DNA from: Platerodrilus igneus
Taxonomy: Eukaryota; Arthropoda; Insecta; Coleoptera; Lycidae
Assembly: GCA_036346225.1 (NCBI GenBank)
Contig: JARFIW010000500.1
Location: 4,898,001-4,962,000 of the forward strand
Direction: 5' to 3'
DNA: 64,000 nucleotides
The position numbers were made by a program, and so were the translations under genes. Shown piece by piece: positions 11,216-25,335 of the stretch (within the stretch, counting starts at the first letter, position 1; every line of letters begins with the position of its first letter). The notes under the pieces were generated by a model, which was not told where the DNA came from, searched no databases, and saw only the letters and a program-made list of their open reading frames with translations.

Positions 11216-12711
11216 TTACAAACAAACAGTCTTAAAAGAATATTTACAAAAGTCAAAAACACACATTTACGTAATCGTTTGTTATAAAGTGATTTAAACA
11301 AAACGTCAATTTACATATAATACAGTATAAATCTAATCATTTTAAAATATCGAGAATAAAATCTTATAATCTAAACACCATATACTTACATAGTCTTTCC
11401 AATCATAAATACACAAGAAATAATACAATAATTTTTATCTGTTGTGGGAAGTGCACCCTATAAAACTTAAGACCCTAACATTAAATTTTTAATAAGGTAA
11501 TTAAGTATTAACTAGCATTATTTTAACGTTAACATTAATGTACACAGACAAGGAAACAGTAAAAAATGCTCCAACGCAAATTTTGGGTTAACTAGTTGTG
11601 ACCTTAACAATAATTGCATAATTGTTCGTGCATTGCGAACGTGCATTTGGAACGTAAAGCCTGCAATTTATTGCGGAATCAACAAAAAATGTCTATCTTT
11701 CAAAACAGCAACACAAGTAAAGCAAACAGAAAAACTGTACCTTAAGCAATCGGCTTCCTTGATACCATCTTTGAGTAAATGCAGCTTGCATTTGTGGATA
11801 AGCGGCATGCTGGATGACCCAATCTAACCATAGTAGAACACTTCGTACAACAACGCATTCTAAAATCGCGACTTACAGCGCTCAAAGAACGTTGTACAGA
11901 ATTGGAATCGAATACACAAGAAAAGAGTCGAATAAATAATAGAATTAAAAGAAAGTAAAAATATGTTCCAGACAATAACGGCAAAGTATTCCTACAAAGC
12001 AAGCAAACAAACGATAACCATTTCCATTGATTTTGTGTTCGCATGGGAAAGCAAAATATATTTTATAACAACCAAGCGAGTATGCAATCTTGCATACTGC
12101 CAACGAAAACACAAGGTATAACCGGTTGTCTGACTTTTAAAAATGAATAGAAATTTGTATTATTATTGATCCACGCTACGGGAATACCAAGAATGAACTA
12201 ATTAGAGGGACCGATTTTATTACAAATAAAACTCAAGCAGCCGAACACGTGCGGATATAATGAAGTAGGTTTTCTCAGCACTAATCATTAAAATTTTTAT
12301 ATTCGTACAAGAAATTATTTCGAACACAGTTCCTAGAATAAACTATTGAAAATAAAAAGCGTATTTCAAGGAAGAAAGAACTATTAAAGTGATTTGAAGA
12401 GAAGCAAATGCTTGTTTGTTTTGACGAATTTTGAAGGCGAGTCTCTAGCCTTTTAGAAGTGATTTATCGATGGGCAATATTTCAAAGAATTTAAAAACGC
12501 GGCAAAGGATATATTCCACGCATACCTATTGCTTAAAACACTTGGATAATTTTATAGGACGTTTTAATACGTATTTATTGAATTTGTTAAATGACAAGCT
12601 TGTATAATTTGAGAGTAAATAAAAAGGGTTTAGATTAGCATCTTTAAGAGGTAGATGGAAATTAATGCAAAATCAATCGTTTTGAAAATTTAACATAACA
12701 TATTTATACAT

Positions 12712-13440
12712 TTTTGATTTAACTTAAATCAAATGTTACCCTCAATCATAATATTTATTTAAAAAACGAACACTAAAAATATATAGTGAATCGCTTACAG
12801 TCACTACTTTCCATCCTAATATTTACATAAAACAGCAATTAAAAAATGATATAATGAACTGTTTTCAATAACTTGTTGAATCCAATATTAAATTTTTGAT
12901 ATCAAAATAATCATAAAACCCATAAACTTATATATTGTGCACAAGTAACACTTGAGAAGTAAATACAAAAAATGTGACGGGAAACTACAGCAATAAAAGA
13001 AAAGAAACTATCAACAGGTCGAAATGCATTTCGATGCAGCTGTAACAAAGAAAAATTATGTAAAAATATCGCACATAAATAACATTCTACTCTAAATTTT
13101 TTCCTACAGCTGCAGCGAAATGCATAGAATTTCTTTCTTTTATTGCTGTAGTTAACCGTTATATTTTTTTATTTACTTCTCAAGAGCTATTTGTGGACAA
13201 TATGTAAGTATATGGTTTTTATGACTATTATTATATTAAATATTTAATATGGGGTTAAACAAGTGACTGAAAATGGTTCACTACATAATTTTCTTTAATT
13301 TCGATTTCATGTAAATATTAGGATGTAGAGTAGTGACTGAAAGCGATTTATTACATATTTTTAATTACTGTTTTTTATAAGTATTATGATTGGAGGCAAC
13401 ATTTGGTTTAGGGTAAGGCAGGAATGTATAAGCCATATTT
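12712..13440. repeat. Long imperfect palindrome, copy B
   Basis: This is the counterpart of 5815-6515. The inner arms differ from copies A and C (for example gaaactacagcaataaaag and the following 25 bases), while the outer arms match, so the centre has its own history. Arms pair as described for copy A. Confidence 0.7.
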
Positions 13441-13449
13441 GCGTAGATT

Positions 13450-13787
13450 TTTATACTGTGTAAATCCTTGGGGTTGTTTTTTAAGAATGTTTTTTGTGCG
13501 GGTTGGTTTCCTTTCCTGTAACAGTTTCTTTAAGTAGTGGTTTATAAATAAAATTCCTAATTTGAGGTTTTTATTTTCTTTGTGACCTCTACGTCTTTTT
13601 AGCTATTGCGGCCTTCTTTGGATTCTATTTTTGTTGCGGTATTTGGTGCGGACGATTTTCTTTGCTTACTTTACTTTTTTGTCTGCAAGGAATAACGTAA
13701 CATAATTTGTCGTTCAGCGTGCGGATCAATGCTACGATCCTGAAATAAATAGTCTCATGCTTTACCGACTGAGCTAGTGGGACCCAA
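13450..13787 (-). mobile_element. tRNA-derived SINE, copy B
   Basis: The minus-strand A box is TAGCTCAGTCGGT, a full match to the polymerase III consensus, within a tRNA-like head at 13714-13787. The B box is degenerate (GCATTGATCC). The body is as in copy A. Confidence 0.65.
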
Positions 13788-15089
13788 AATAACTTTTCAG
13801 GAAGACGTACATAACACATTATAATCTTCTGAAAAAAAGTTGTTGTGATAATCAAACCCCGTTTTAAACTTATTATAATCTTTGAAAATACCAGCTTTAA
13901 TATTATATTGAAATAGAGTAGATTTGCAGTATAAATTATAATTACATGTACTAATAAAACCTGCAGGGCAATGGAATAAGCAATCGTTTAAGTTAGAAAA
14001 CAGTCGAAATTGATAATAGAAATTCGCAACTGACCGTGAGTATAGTAAGGAGTATGAAATTTAATTAAGTACGAGCAAACATATTTACATGCAGGGACGA
14101 CACGTAACGTGTTTGGGGTTTTTAGTTTATTATTTGAATAAAAATACTGATTTGATTGAATGTCTTGTTTTTGAACACTACTATATATGAGATTAAAATT
14201 ATACAGAGTGTTTCAGTAACAAGTTTGTCCATTCAAAATAATTTTCTTTTTTTCAATTCTAATTTAGTGTTAGCGTAACGCAACGCGTTACAAGGTACGG
14301 TATAAACAAACTACATGTATGTAAATTACTGTTATCTCAGACGTCTTTGATCTATTAATTATATTTCAATCATTTACGGAAAAAAATTGGAAAAAAAAAT
14401 TAACGTTTTGGCTATTTAAAGAGCCTTCGTGGGTCAGTATTCGACCCGCAGGTCATACGTTCGCCACGACAGCCCTAGATGATATAAATAGGTAAGATTT
14501 TGTTATTCAATTCGCTTTGAATGTCATGTATAAAGCAAGTTAATTGGATTCAGATTGCTTTTGGATATACATATATGCAGCAAAACGACTGCAATAGGCA
14601 GAAAATGAAATCTCTGAAACCGTATAGAAACGTAGAGCAATCTATTTCTCAAAAGTGCCGTGTACTTAGCACAACTAAATGCGGATATGAAATACTCTTT
14701 GAAATTTAAAGATCAATTGCAATTTAATATCCTAACGCCTCCACGTACCGTTATCGAATTCTATACAATTTTGTAATAAATGTACTATTGCATTTGCATT
14801 CAATTTGGTACAAGAGCAACATCACCCTCTGACAACATGTCAAGTTCAATTTCAAGAACGAAATTAAATTTGAAGGAGTAATGTGAAGACAGTAAAAATG
14901 AACCTCGATGATACTGTTTAGTAACACCTCGTTTAATTAAAGAAACATTGTTTAATCTTTACTTCTTTTCAGATATAAACAAGTTGAGAAAAACTCCTCT
15001 TACTTTTGCTCTTATTTTGTTTTTCAATATTAAATAAAACAACAACAATTTAGCAGTAACCTGTGTTTGACTTTTAAAACGTTGTGTAA

Positions 15090-16128
15090 TCTTTGACGTT
15101 TGTGGCAACACCCACTCAGGATCTACATTATTCTCATCATCACTAAGTCTTCACTTTTTGAACTGTTTGGACGCATACCTCCATTGTTCCCTATTCTGAG
15201 TTAACCTACACATTTCCCTGAAATTCCCACAACCCACATCTTACACTATCTGTGTATAGTAATCTAATTTAAGTGTAGCTCTACCGCTCATTTTTTTTTC
15301 TCTGTTTCTAATATATTCCGCATTATTTCCACATGCCTCAGAACGCGTTCTTCTATTTTTTTAATATTTTTCACATATTTATTTTTGCCTCTACTAATGC
15401 TAGAACTTCTTTGTTCTTAATTTTGTCTGTTCATGATATCTTTATCATACGTCTGTACCATTTCATCAACACATTTCAAAAATTTCTATCTTTTTTGTGC
15501 CCGCTTCTACTACTGTTCACGTTTCACAGCCATACAGAGCTGTGCTCCACACATAAGCTTTTAACAATTTTTTCCTTGTTTCTATATTTGTTGCCTTCGA
15601 ACATAGCAGCTGCTCTTTCTTGTTAAATGCAGAACGCCCTTATGCTAATCCTTTTTATATCGTTTGCATTTTTCTCGTTTCCTATTTTTTTATTATGGTT
15701 TTTGACTTATTTTCCTCCCCTTTACATACCAGTACTTCTGTTTTACTTTTGTTGATTTTCACATACTGTATCGCTCTGTTAGAACTGTTTCCATTTTATT
15801 AAAAGCTACGTTTAACTCTTCCTTGCTTGTTCCTAATACCGTTCATTTACATTTCCAATGCTCCACCCGAAGGTACTACATTGGCCAGGAGGCGAGTTTT
15901 TTGTTGCCTGGAAATTTAGAATTTTGCCGAACCCTTGCCGTTTCAGGCAAGGTAGGGATCTTTAACGTGCGTGACAACACTCACACACGGGACCTCCATT
16001 TAACCTCTCATCCGAACGAGGGCGTAATATTTGTGAAAAATGCTCACCTGCCATTTTTCAAGCAGTCGGCCGTGTTGTTCCTAATACCGCTATATCATCT
16101 GCAAATCTAAGTATATCAATCGTTTATC
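15090..16128 (-). pseudogene. LINE reverse transcriptase, C-terminal fragment, copy B
   Basis: Near-identical to 8170-9205, including the FADD motif (about 16085-16115 on the minus strand), the internal retroposon and the terminal NREQWR region. It is a pseudogene with many stops. Plus-strand frames at 15333-15802 and 15823-16110 are shadows. Confidence 0.75.
15842..16074 (-). mobile_element. Short retroposon inside the LINE fragment, copy B
   Basis: Same insertion as 8919-9149 with the same 15-base flanking repeat (15827-15841 and 16075-16089). It is therefore one ancestral insertion that was later duplicated, not two events. Confidence 0.65.
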
Positions 16129-16966
16129 TTTGCATAATAATCCCATTGTTATTATCGGAAGGCTGGCGACCTTGAAAACACCTGCGTCAGCTGGGCCATA
16201 TTATTAATCCAAATATAAAATTGAAACTAGAGACCATCGATTGCTTATACAACCAGTGTTGCCAGAGCAAAAAATGCCAAACAACCAAAAGATATTTTTG
16301 TTAATAGTTCTTTGTTGGCTTTTTGATCCTCTATAAATAAATATGGCATGAGCTCACTGTTAGATTTAATACCTTGTGAATAAAGATATTTTGATATAAA
16401 TACTACTTCTGTCTTTAAGGAAAGTTTTAATTCAACATCTAAGTAATAATCGATAATGTACAAAAAGAAGTAGAGTTTCTCTTTGCTTCAAGTTTTCCCT
16501 ATCTTTAAAGATAACTTCCAATCTATATAACAAAATAATTAATGCATTTATTAGACCTATTTTCTACAAGCCCTAAGTAAAAATGTAAAGTGAGAATTAT
16601 AATTGACATACACTATTGTGATCAGCTGAGTATGTTTACTATCGCCAGAGTAAATTTTTACTGAACAAAAAACTGTGAAAGACTACAATCATTTATCGGC
16701 GAAAACAAGTAAAAGCCTGACAGTATATGATGGTCTGGATTAATTCGTAAATTTATGAATTTCTAGATGCTGTCGGTGTAAATGGAAACCTTCTAAACTA
16801 TGTTTTATTTTAAGTAATAAATGAAGTATTCCTGACGATATATTAAAACTATAACGCTGGTATGATCTTTGTATGTCATACTGTAACATGTTTAATCTTG
16901 ACGTTCAAGTTTATTTGAATCTGTTGCGCATATGATGTCACCGGTCATCCGATAATGATTCAAATC

Positions 16967-17409
16967 CGCAATACCAACATTACAACAACAAAATTACTAA
17001 TAAAGCCACAGAGATACTTTCAATACTAATATGTAGAATAGGACTCAAATAAAAACAAACTGTAATCCAATGAAAATTCGCATTTACCAAATTAAAATTC
17101 AAAAATTTCAAATAAATGTTTTCTTAATTTATAAAACCCAAATACGGGTAGTTACTACATTTTACATGCAGTGACTTAGATACACGAATTAAATGTAAAG
17201 TTTATTACTTGGAACGTTTAAGCAACACATTTTATTTTGATGCTTTAGCCATTAACGATAATGAGTTAATATATATCTACATAAAAATCTCACTCCATTC
17301 TCAGCATCATATAGTTTTTTTAGAGATGTTTTTATGATTGTAAACTACATCTCTAAAATTGAGTGCTGCTTTTTAGTAGCTGTTCAGCTGGAATGTAAAA
17401 TTTCAAGAA
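16967..17409. other. Array spacer with no copy elsewhere in the window
   Basis: Homology of B to C ends at gataatgattcaaatc (16964 and 25332), and homology of C to A starts near 17410-17424. Between them I see AT-rich DNA and one small hairpin (agagatg at about 17321 with catctct at about 17349). No gene was seen. Confidence 0.5.
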
Positions 17410-19868
17410 AATTGTGTTAACCCATCGGAACTCCTTATCACAAGAACCAGGCGCTTAAAACACACGTATTGCAGGCTTGCTTTAAGATTAATTTTTTAAA
17501 ATTAAAAACCTTAATATTTCAAAAAACCACCCCGCGTTTAAGCACCAAACCTTTTAAAATAAAATAATGAAATACTACGTTGTATTAAAAACATGCCTCA
17601 CCAATAAAAAAAGGCTTAGAACTTAAGCGCCAAATATACTGTAAGGGGTAAAATGTGCATAACGTAATTAAATTTTGATTTACGTTAAAGGGGCAGGGAC
17701 GCCATAACAATATTAAGGGCGCGTCGGCTAACGGCAGTGGTGCGAGGAGTGGGTTTCTAGGAAAAATGGGAAAAGGAAATTATAAAAAATAAGGAAATAC
17801 AAAATAATAAATAACATGGTCTCGATACAAAAATTCTACTCTACTTTACTATTTATAGCTAAATGCTTTTCTACTACTGTCAAAATCGAGGGGCGCTAAG
17901 CCGTCTGTCGTAGCAATTCTTTTGATGTTATTTTTGTACGGAAGACTGTTATTTCGCATGAAACTCATTTGCTATGGTCATAATAAACTAAAATTGTAAC
18001 CAAAAATACTTGTTCCAGATAAGATACCATCACTGGGATAGCTGGATGTCCTTTAAATTCAGCTTACTATATAAATCACTGATTTTACCTATTTCCTAAA
18101 TAAATTGAAATACAAAGCAACCTAAACTTAACCTCTATTAACATAAAAATAATTTCAGTACACATATAAATATAGTTTTATTGAAACAAATTTTTTACAT
18201 CAACTCTGGTCAGATATACCTAAAATAACTCATAAAGAAAAAAACGCATTAAATCTAAGCCATCAACAAAATTATTCGCAACTTCAAATTTTTTCTGATT
18301 TTGTATTTAATTATAAGACATTCATAAATCCCCAATTATTGGAAACGTCGTTCTTAATAAACATAAAAACAGTTAAACCTCATCTTCTTCTGTATCTTTT
18401 CATTGTCCTATCCAAAATATTTTAATACCAACTCCTACATATTTTTTAATATTGTAAACTAATGATATTATTCTTAAATTTAATTACAATTCTATGTGCC
18501 GGTATATCATTAATTAATCAATAAAAACAATAACCACTGTGATGTTTAATTAATATCATACGCTGTAAAATATCAACCAACTTACACCCACACTCACAGA
18601 TAAGTTATACCGAAGTATAAACAAGTGTATACTATTGCTTACAGTTTGATTCAGCTATTATAAGGTTCAGAATGTTTAGACCACACATGCTTTTCATTTT
18701 ATAATAACGTAACTCCTTCTTTTTCATTTTTTGAACGACAGTTTCAATCCAACCCAAAATTTCAACTTAATGGCGGGATGAATTTAAACTACCCAAATCT
18801 CCACCGTTTTCAAACGGCCACTACGATAATAATTCCGCTCTCAAGTGCATGGAAAATACCTCGCTCGGCGCGATAGCAAGTTCATATATTGTATTTTATG
18901 CCGCATTTTTATTGTCTCTGCGAGACATCTATTTTTAATGATCTTGCAGCTGCGTTACATTCAACGCTACGTCTAACTGAACCTCACGCCAACCCTCTAC
19001 CATGCGGTCATGTCCGCCATCGTTTACATGAGTGTCTTCCTACATGTCAATTTTTACTTATTACTGATTCTCAAATAACTAATTTTAAGCTTCAGTCGGA
19101 TGTAATTATTTTCCTTAAATTCTCTTTCTACTTCGTATGTTGTCGGTGATATCCATGTTACCGCACAATCTTGCTAATGAGTTTAAGACAAATAACACGC
19201 GGAAGTGCGTGTCATTATGTAATTTATGTAAGTTTATAGTTTTATCTCTTTGTCTGAAACCATATAAAATAAATACACTGTAAAGTATTGAATGAAAAGA
19301 TTAAGTCATCTCTGTAAAACTACACTTATGTACTCTCATTGCACACCGTCTGGTTAGTAACATTGTATTAAAGTATATCTGTGGTTTTCTTTTGTATTTA
19401 CAATCATGTATATTAAATTGAATTTATTCAACTAACATTTCCATAAGCTCATATTTAGGGTAGACATTAACCAATTGCTTATTATTTACTTAATAATTCT
19501 AAAAGCTTTCTAAAAACATGACATACTTCCACTATGAAATTTTAAGGATATAATTGGTTTGTTTACACTTTTGTGGTTTAAAATAATTTACAACCTAGAG
19601 TTAAGTTTCAATATGTATTTAATAAAAATAAAACATTTGTTTGTTATGGTATTCCGTGCAGACAAAAAGGAAAAGTAAAGTAAGCAAAAAAAACGAATTC
19701 CTTATTATTTACTTAATAATTCTGAAAGCTTTCTAAAAACACAACATGCTTTCACTATGAAATTTTACGGATATAATTGGTTTGTTTAAACTTTTTGGTT
19801 TAACATAATTTACAACCTTGAGTTGTGTTCCAATATGTATTTAATAGAATTAAAACAATTATGTTAGT

Positions 19869-20120
19869 TATGGTATTCCGTGCAGACAAAAAGGAAAAGT
19901 AAAGTAAGCAAAGAAAATCGCCGTACTGAATACTGCAACAAAAAAGGAATTCAAAGAGGGCCGTGCTAGCTAAAAAGTCGTAGAGCAAGGTGGGTCACGA
20001 AAAAAGAAAATCTCAAATTAGGATTTTTATTTACAAACCCTCTGTTAAAAGACATGTTATAAAAAGAGGAAACTAACCCGCGTAGAAAACAACATATTTC
20101 CAAAATATATCCCAAAGGAT
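19869..20120 (+). repeat. SINE body fragment, copy C-1
   Basis: Counterpart of 10727-10985, with gtattccgtgcagacaaaaa and aaattaggatttttattt. Confidence 0.6.
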
Positions 20121-20155
20121 TTGCACAATATAAAAGTCTACGCAAAAATACTATG

Positions 20156-20345
20156 TTACGGTATTCCCTGCAGACAAGAAAGAAAGCAGTAAAGTTACTA
20201 AAGAAAATTGCCCTTACCGAACAGCGCAACCAAACAGGAACAGAATGGTAGAATTAAAATCCAAAAGAATTAGATTTCGGGATAGCTCAAAAACGTTGTA
20301 GAGTTGAGTGGGTAATACAGAAAAAAATATTGGAAATCTCAATAA
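20156..20345 (+). repeat. SINE body fragment, copy C-2
   Basis: Counterpart of 11022-11215, ending ctcaataag and continuing uninterrupted. Confidence 0.5.
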
Positions 20346-21879
20346 GTAGTTGTATTACAAACAAACAGTCTCAAAAGAATATTTACAAAAGTCAAAAACA
20401 CACATTTACGTAATAGTTTGTTATAAAGTGATTTAAACAAAACGTCAATTTACATATAATACAGTATAAATCTAATCATTTTAAAATATCGAGAATAAAA
20501 TCTTATAATCTAAACACCATATACTTACATAGTCTTTCCAATCATAAATACACAAGAAATAATACAGTAATATATACAAGAAATAATACAATAATTTTTA
20601 TCTGTTTTGAGAAGTGCACTCAATAAAACTTAAGACCGTAACATTAAATTTTTAATAAGGTAATTAAGTATTAACTAGCATTCTGTTAACGTTAACATTA
20701 ATGTACACAGACAAGGAAACAGTAAAAATGCTCCAACGCAAGTTTTGGGTTAACTAGTTGTGACCTTAACAATAATTGCATAATTGTTCGTGCATTGCGA
20801 ACGTGCATTTGGAACGTACAGCCTGCAATTTATTGCGGAATTAACAAAAAAATATCTATCTTTCAAAACAGCAACACAAGTAAAGCAAACAGAAAAACTG
20901 TACCTTAAGCAATCGGCTTCCTTGGTACCATCTTTGAGGAAATGCAGCTTGCATTTGTGGATAAGCGGCATGCTGGATGACCCAATCTAACTATAGTAGA
21001 ACACTTCGTACCACAACGCATTCTAAAATCGCGACTTACAGCGCTCAAAGAACATTGTATAGAATTGGAATCGAATACACAAGAAAAGAGTCGAATAAAT
21101 AATAGAATTAAAAGAAAGTAAAAATATGTTCCAGACAATAACGGCAAAGTATTCCTACAATGCAAGCAAACAGACGATAACCATTTCCATTGATTTTGTG
21201 TTCGCATGGGAAAACAAAATATATTTTATAACAACCAAGCGAGTATGCAATCTTGCATACTGCCAACGAAAACACAAGGTATAACCGGTTGTCTGACTTT
21301 TAAAAATGAATAGAGATTTGTATTATTATTGATCCACGCTACGGGAATACCAAGAATGAACTAATTAGAGGGACCGATTTTATTACGAATAAAACTCAAG
21401 CGGCCGAACACGTGCGGATATAATGAAGTAGGTTTTCTCAGCACTAATCATTAAAATTTTTATATTCGTACAAGAAATTATTTCGAACACAGTTCCTAGA
21501 ATAAACTATTGAAAATAAAAAGCGTATTTCAAGGAAGAAGGAACTATTAAAGTGGTTTGAAAAGAAGCAAATGCTTGTTTGTTTTCACGAATTTTGAAGG
21601 CGAGTCTCTAGCCTTCTAGAAGTGATTTATCGATGGGCCATATTTCAAAGAATTTAAAAACGCGGCAAAGGATATATACCACGCATACCTATTGCTTAAA
21701 ACACTTGGATAATTTTATAGGACGTTTTAATACGTATTTATTGAATTTGTTAAATGACAAGTTTGTATAATTTGAGAGTAAATAAAAAGGGTTTAGATTA
21801 GCATCTTTAAGAGGTAGATGGAAATTAATGCAAAACCAATCGTTTAGAAAAATTTAACATAACAAATTTATACATTCCT

Positions 21880-22590
21880 GATTTAACTTAAATCAAATGT
21901 TACCCTCAATCATAATATTTATTTAAAAAACGAACACTAAAAATATATAGTGAATCGCTTACAGTCACTATTTTCCATCCTAATATTTACATAAAACAGC
22001 AATTAAAAAATTATATAGTGAACTGTTTTCAATAACTTGTTGAATCCAATATTAAATTTTTGATATCAAAATAATCATAAAACCCATAAACTTACATATT
22101 GTACACAAGTAACACTTGAGAAGTAAATACAAAAAATGTATCGGTAAACTACAGCAATAAAAAACCATCCACAGGGCGAATTGCATTTCGCTGCAGCTGT
22201 AACAAAAAAAATTATGTAAAAACATCGCACATAAATAACATTGTACTCAACATTTTTTTCCTACAGCTGCAGCGAAATGCATATGGTTTCTTTCTTTTAT
22301 TGCTGTAGTTTACTGTTATCAAGAGTCACTTGTAGAGAATATGTAAGTATATGGTTTTCGTGACTATTATTATATCAAACATTTAATATGGGGTTAAACA
22401 AGTGACTGAAAATGTTCACTACATAATTTTTTTTAATTGCTATTTTATGTTAATGGATGGAGAGCATTGACTGAAAGCGATTCATTACATATTTTTATTT
22501 ACTGTTTTTTTATAAGTATTATGATTGGCGGAAACATTTGGTTTAGGGTAAGGCAGGAATGTATAAGCCATATTTGCGTAGATTTTTATA
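21880..22590. repeat. Long imperfect palindrome, copy C
   Basis: Counterpart of 5815-6515. The centre (ccatccacagggcgaattgc and ctgcagcgaaatgcatatgg) is closer to copy A than to copy B. Confidence 0.7.
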
Positions 22591-22599
22591 CTGTGTAAA

Positions 22600-22919
22600 T
22601 CCTTCGGGATGTTTTGAAAAATGTTTTCTGTGCGGGTTGGTTTCCTTTCCTGTAACAGTTTCTTTAAGTAGTGGTTTATAAATAAAATTTCTAATTTGAG
22701 GTTTTTATTTTCTTTGTGACCTCTACGTCTTTTTAGCTATTGCGGCCTTCTTTGGATTCTATTTTTGTTGCGGTATTTGGTGCGGACGATTTTCTTTGCT
22801 TACTTTACTTTTTTGTCTGCAAGGAATAACGTAACATAATTTGTCGTTCAGCGTGCGGATCAATGCTACGACCCTGAAATAAATAGTCTCATGCTTTGCC
22901 GACTGAGCTAGTGGGACCC
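22600..22919 (-). mobile_element. tRNA-derived SINE, copy C
   Basis: The tRNA-like head lies at 22848-22919 on the minus strand: TAGCTCAGTCGG, then GCATGAGACT, then a degenerate B box with GCATTGATCC. The shared SINE body runs down to about 22600. Confidence 0.65.
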
Positions 22920-24184
22920 AAAATAACCTTTCAGGAAGACGTAAATATCACATTATAAGCTTCTGAAAAAAAATTGTTCTGATAATCAAACCACGTCTTA
23001 AACTTATTATAATCTTTGAAAAATACCAGCTTTAATATTATATTGAAATAGAGTAGATTTGCAGTATAAATACTAATTGCAAGTACTAATAAAACCAGCA
23101 GGGCAATGGAATAAGCAATCGTTTAAGTTAGAAAACAGTCGAAATTGATAATAAAAATTTGCAACTGATCGTGAATATAGTAAGGAATATGAAATTTAAT
23201 TAAGTACGAGCAAAAGTATTTACATGCAGGGACGACACGTAACGTGTTTGTGGTTTTAAGTTTATTATTTGAATAAAAATACTGATTTGATTGAATGTCT
23301 TGTTTTTGAACACTACTATATATGAGATTAAAATTATACAGAATGTTTCAGTAACAAGTTTGTCCATTCAAAATAATTTTTTTTTCAATTCTAATTTATT
23401 GTTAGCGTAACGCAACGCGTTACAAGGTACGGTATAAACAACCTACATGTATGTAAATTACTGTTATCTCAGACGTCTTTGATCTATTAATTACATTTCA
23501 ATCATTTACGGAAAAAAAATTGGAAAAAAAATTTAACGTGTTGGCTATTTAAAGAGCCTTCGTGAGTCAGTGTTCGACCCGCAGGTCATACGTTTGCCAC
23601 CACAGCCCAAGATGATATAAATAGGTAAAATTTTGTTATTCAATTCGCTTTGTATGTCATGTATAAAGCAAGTTAATAGGATTCAGATTGCTTTTGAATA
23701 TGCATATATGCAGCAAAACGACTGCGTTAGGCAGATAATGAAATCTCTGAAACCGTATAGAAACGTAGAAACTTTGAAATTTAAAGATCAATTGCAATTT
23801 AATATCCTAACGCCTCCACGTACAGTTATTGAATTCTATACAATTTTGTATTAAATGTACTATTGCATTTGCATACAATTCGGTACAGGAGCGACATCAC
23901 CCTCTGACAACATGTCAAGTTCAATTTCAAGTACGAAATTAAATTTGAAGGAGTAATGTGAAGACAGTAAAAATGAACCTCGATGATACTGTTTAGTAAC
24001 ACCTCGTTTAGTTAAAGAAACATTGTTTAATCTTTACTTCTTTTCAGATATAAACAAGTTGAGAAAAACTCCTCTTACTTATTAAAGGCTCCCTATATAT
24101 CTTTTGCTCTTATTTAGTTTTTCAATATTAATTAAAACAACAACAATTTAGCAGTAACGTATGTTTGGCTTATAAAACGTTGTG

Positions 24185-24772
24185 TAATCTTTGACGTTTG
24201 TGGCAACACCCACTCAGGATCTACTTTATCCTCATCATCACTAAGTCTTCACTCTTTGAACTGGTTGAACGCATACCTCCATTGTTCTCTATTCTGAGTT
24301 AACCTACACATTTCCCTGAAATTCCCACAACCCACATCTTACACTATCTGTGTACAGTAATCTAATTTAAGTGTAGCTCTACCGCTCTTTTTCTTTGCTC
24401 TGCTTCTAATATATTCCGCACTATTTCCACATGCCTCAGAACGTGTTCTTCTATGTTTTAACATTTTTCACATAATTATTTCTGCCTCTACTAATGCTAG
24501 AACTTATTTGTTCTTAACTTTGTCTGTTCATGATATCTTTATCATAAGTCTGTACCCTTTCATTACCGCATTTCAAAGATTTCTATCTTTTTCGTGCCCG
24601 CTTCTTCTACTGTCCACGTTTCACAGCCATACAGAGCTGTGCTCCACACACAAGCTTTCAACAATCTTTTCCTTGTTTCTATATTTGTTGCCTTCGAACA
24701 TAGCAGCTGCTCTTTTTTGTTAAATGCAGAACGTCTTTGTGCTGCTAGATGTAATAACTTCTGAATGAACAT
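24185..24772 (-). pseudogene. LINE reverse transcriptase, C-terminal fragment, copy C
   Basis: The minus-strand frame at 24772-24563 stays open for 69 codons and shows RKRLLKACVWSTALYGCETW. This is the conserved block downstream of the reverse transcriptase palm in an arthropod LINE group often annotated as endonuclease-reverse transcriptase. The start is not native. The rest of the tail, with frameshifts, runs to the NREQWR-type end near 24280. The upstream palm with FADD is deleted in this copy. Confidence 0.75.
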
Positions 24773-25335
24773 ATCTTGATATAAATACTACTTCTCTCTT
24801 TAAGGAAAGTTTTATTTCAACATCTAAGTAATAAACAATAATGTACGAAACGAAGTGGAGTTTCTCTTTGCTTCGAGTTTTCCCATTTTTAAAAAACTTT
24901 CAATCTATATAATATTTATTAGATCTCTATTCTGCAAACCCTAAGCAAAAATGTAAAGTAAGAATGATAACTGACATACACTATTGTGATCAGCTGAGTA
25001 TGTTTACCATCGCCAGAGTAAATTTTTACTAAACAAAAAACTGAAACTACAATCATTTATCGGCTAAAACAAGTAAAAGCCTGATAGTATATGATGGTCT
25101 GGATTAATTCGTGAATTTAGTAATTTCTAGATGCTATCAGTGTAAATGGGGACCTTCTAGACCATATTTTATTTTAAGAAATAAATGGAGTATTCCTGAC
25201 GATATATTAAAACTATAACGCTGGTATGATATTTGTATGTCATACTGTAACATGTTTAATCTTGACGTCCAAGTTTCTTTAAACCTGTTGCGCATATGAC
25301 GTCACCCGTCATCCGATAATGATTCAAATCTACCT

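Larger units (their letters stand above)
9628..17409 (+). repeat. Tandem array, copy B
   Basis: The segment starting ggcgggatgaatttaaac recurs at 18773, giving a B-to-C period of about 9145 bases, and in diverged form at 2332 in copy A. B matches A almost perfectly over about 14900-16550 (A 7990-9625). It matches C better over about 9628-12700, and differs from both across the centre of the palindrome. 16550-16966 aligns with 24905-25335 of C and is missing from A. 16967-17409 has no counterpart in the array. Confidence 0.85.
17410..25335 (+). repeat. Tandem array, copy C
   Basis: It aligns with A from 1448 onward and with B from 18773 onward. A segment at 17896-18362 is absent from A. The LINE region is shortened: after gcagaacgtctttgtgc (about 24742) it jumps to the equivalent of A 9432, removing about 700 bases including the FADD motif and the retroposon. 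The rest follows the same order: SINE fragments, palindrome, SINE with tRNA head, LINE tail. Confidence 0.85.
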
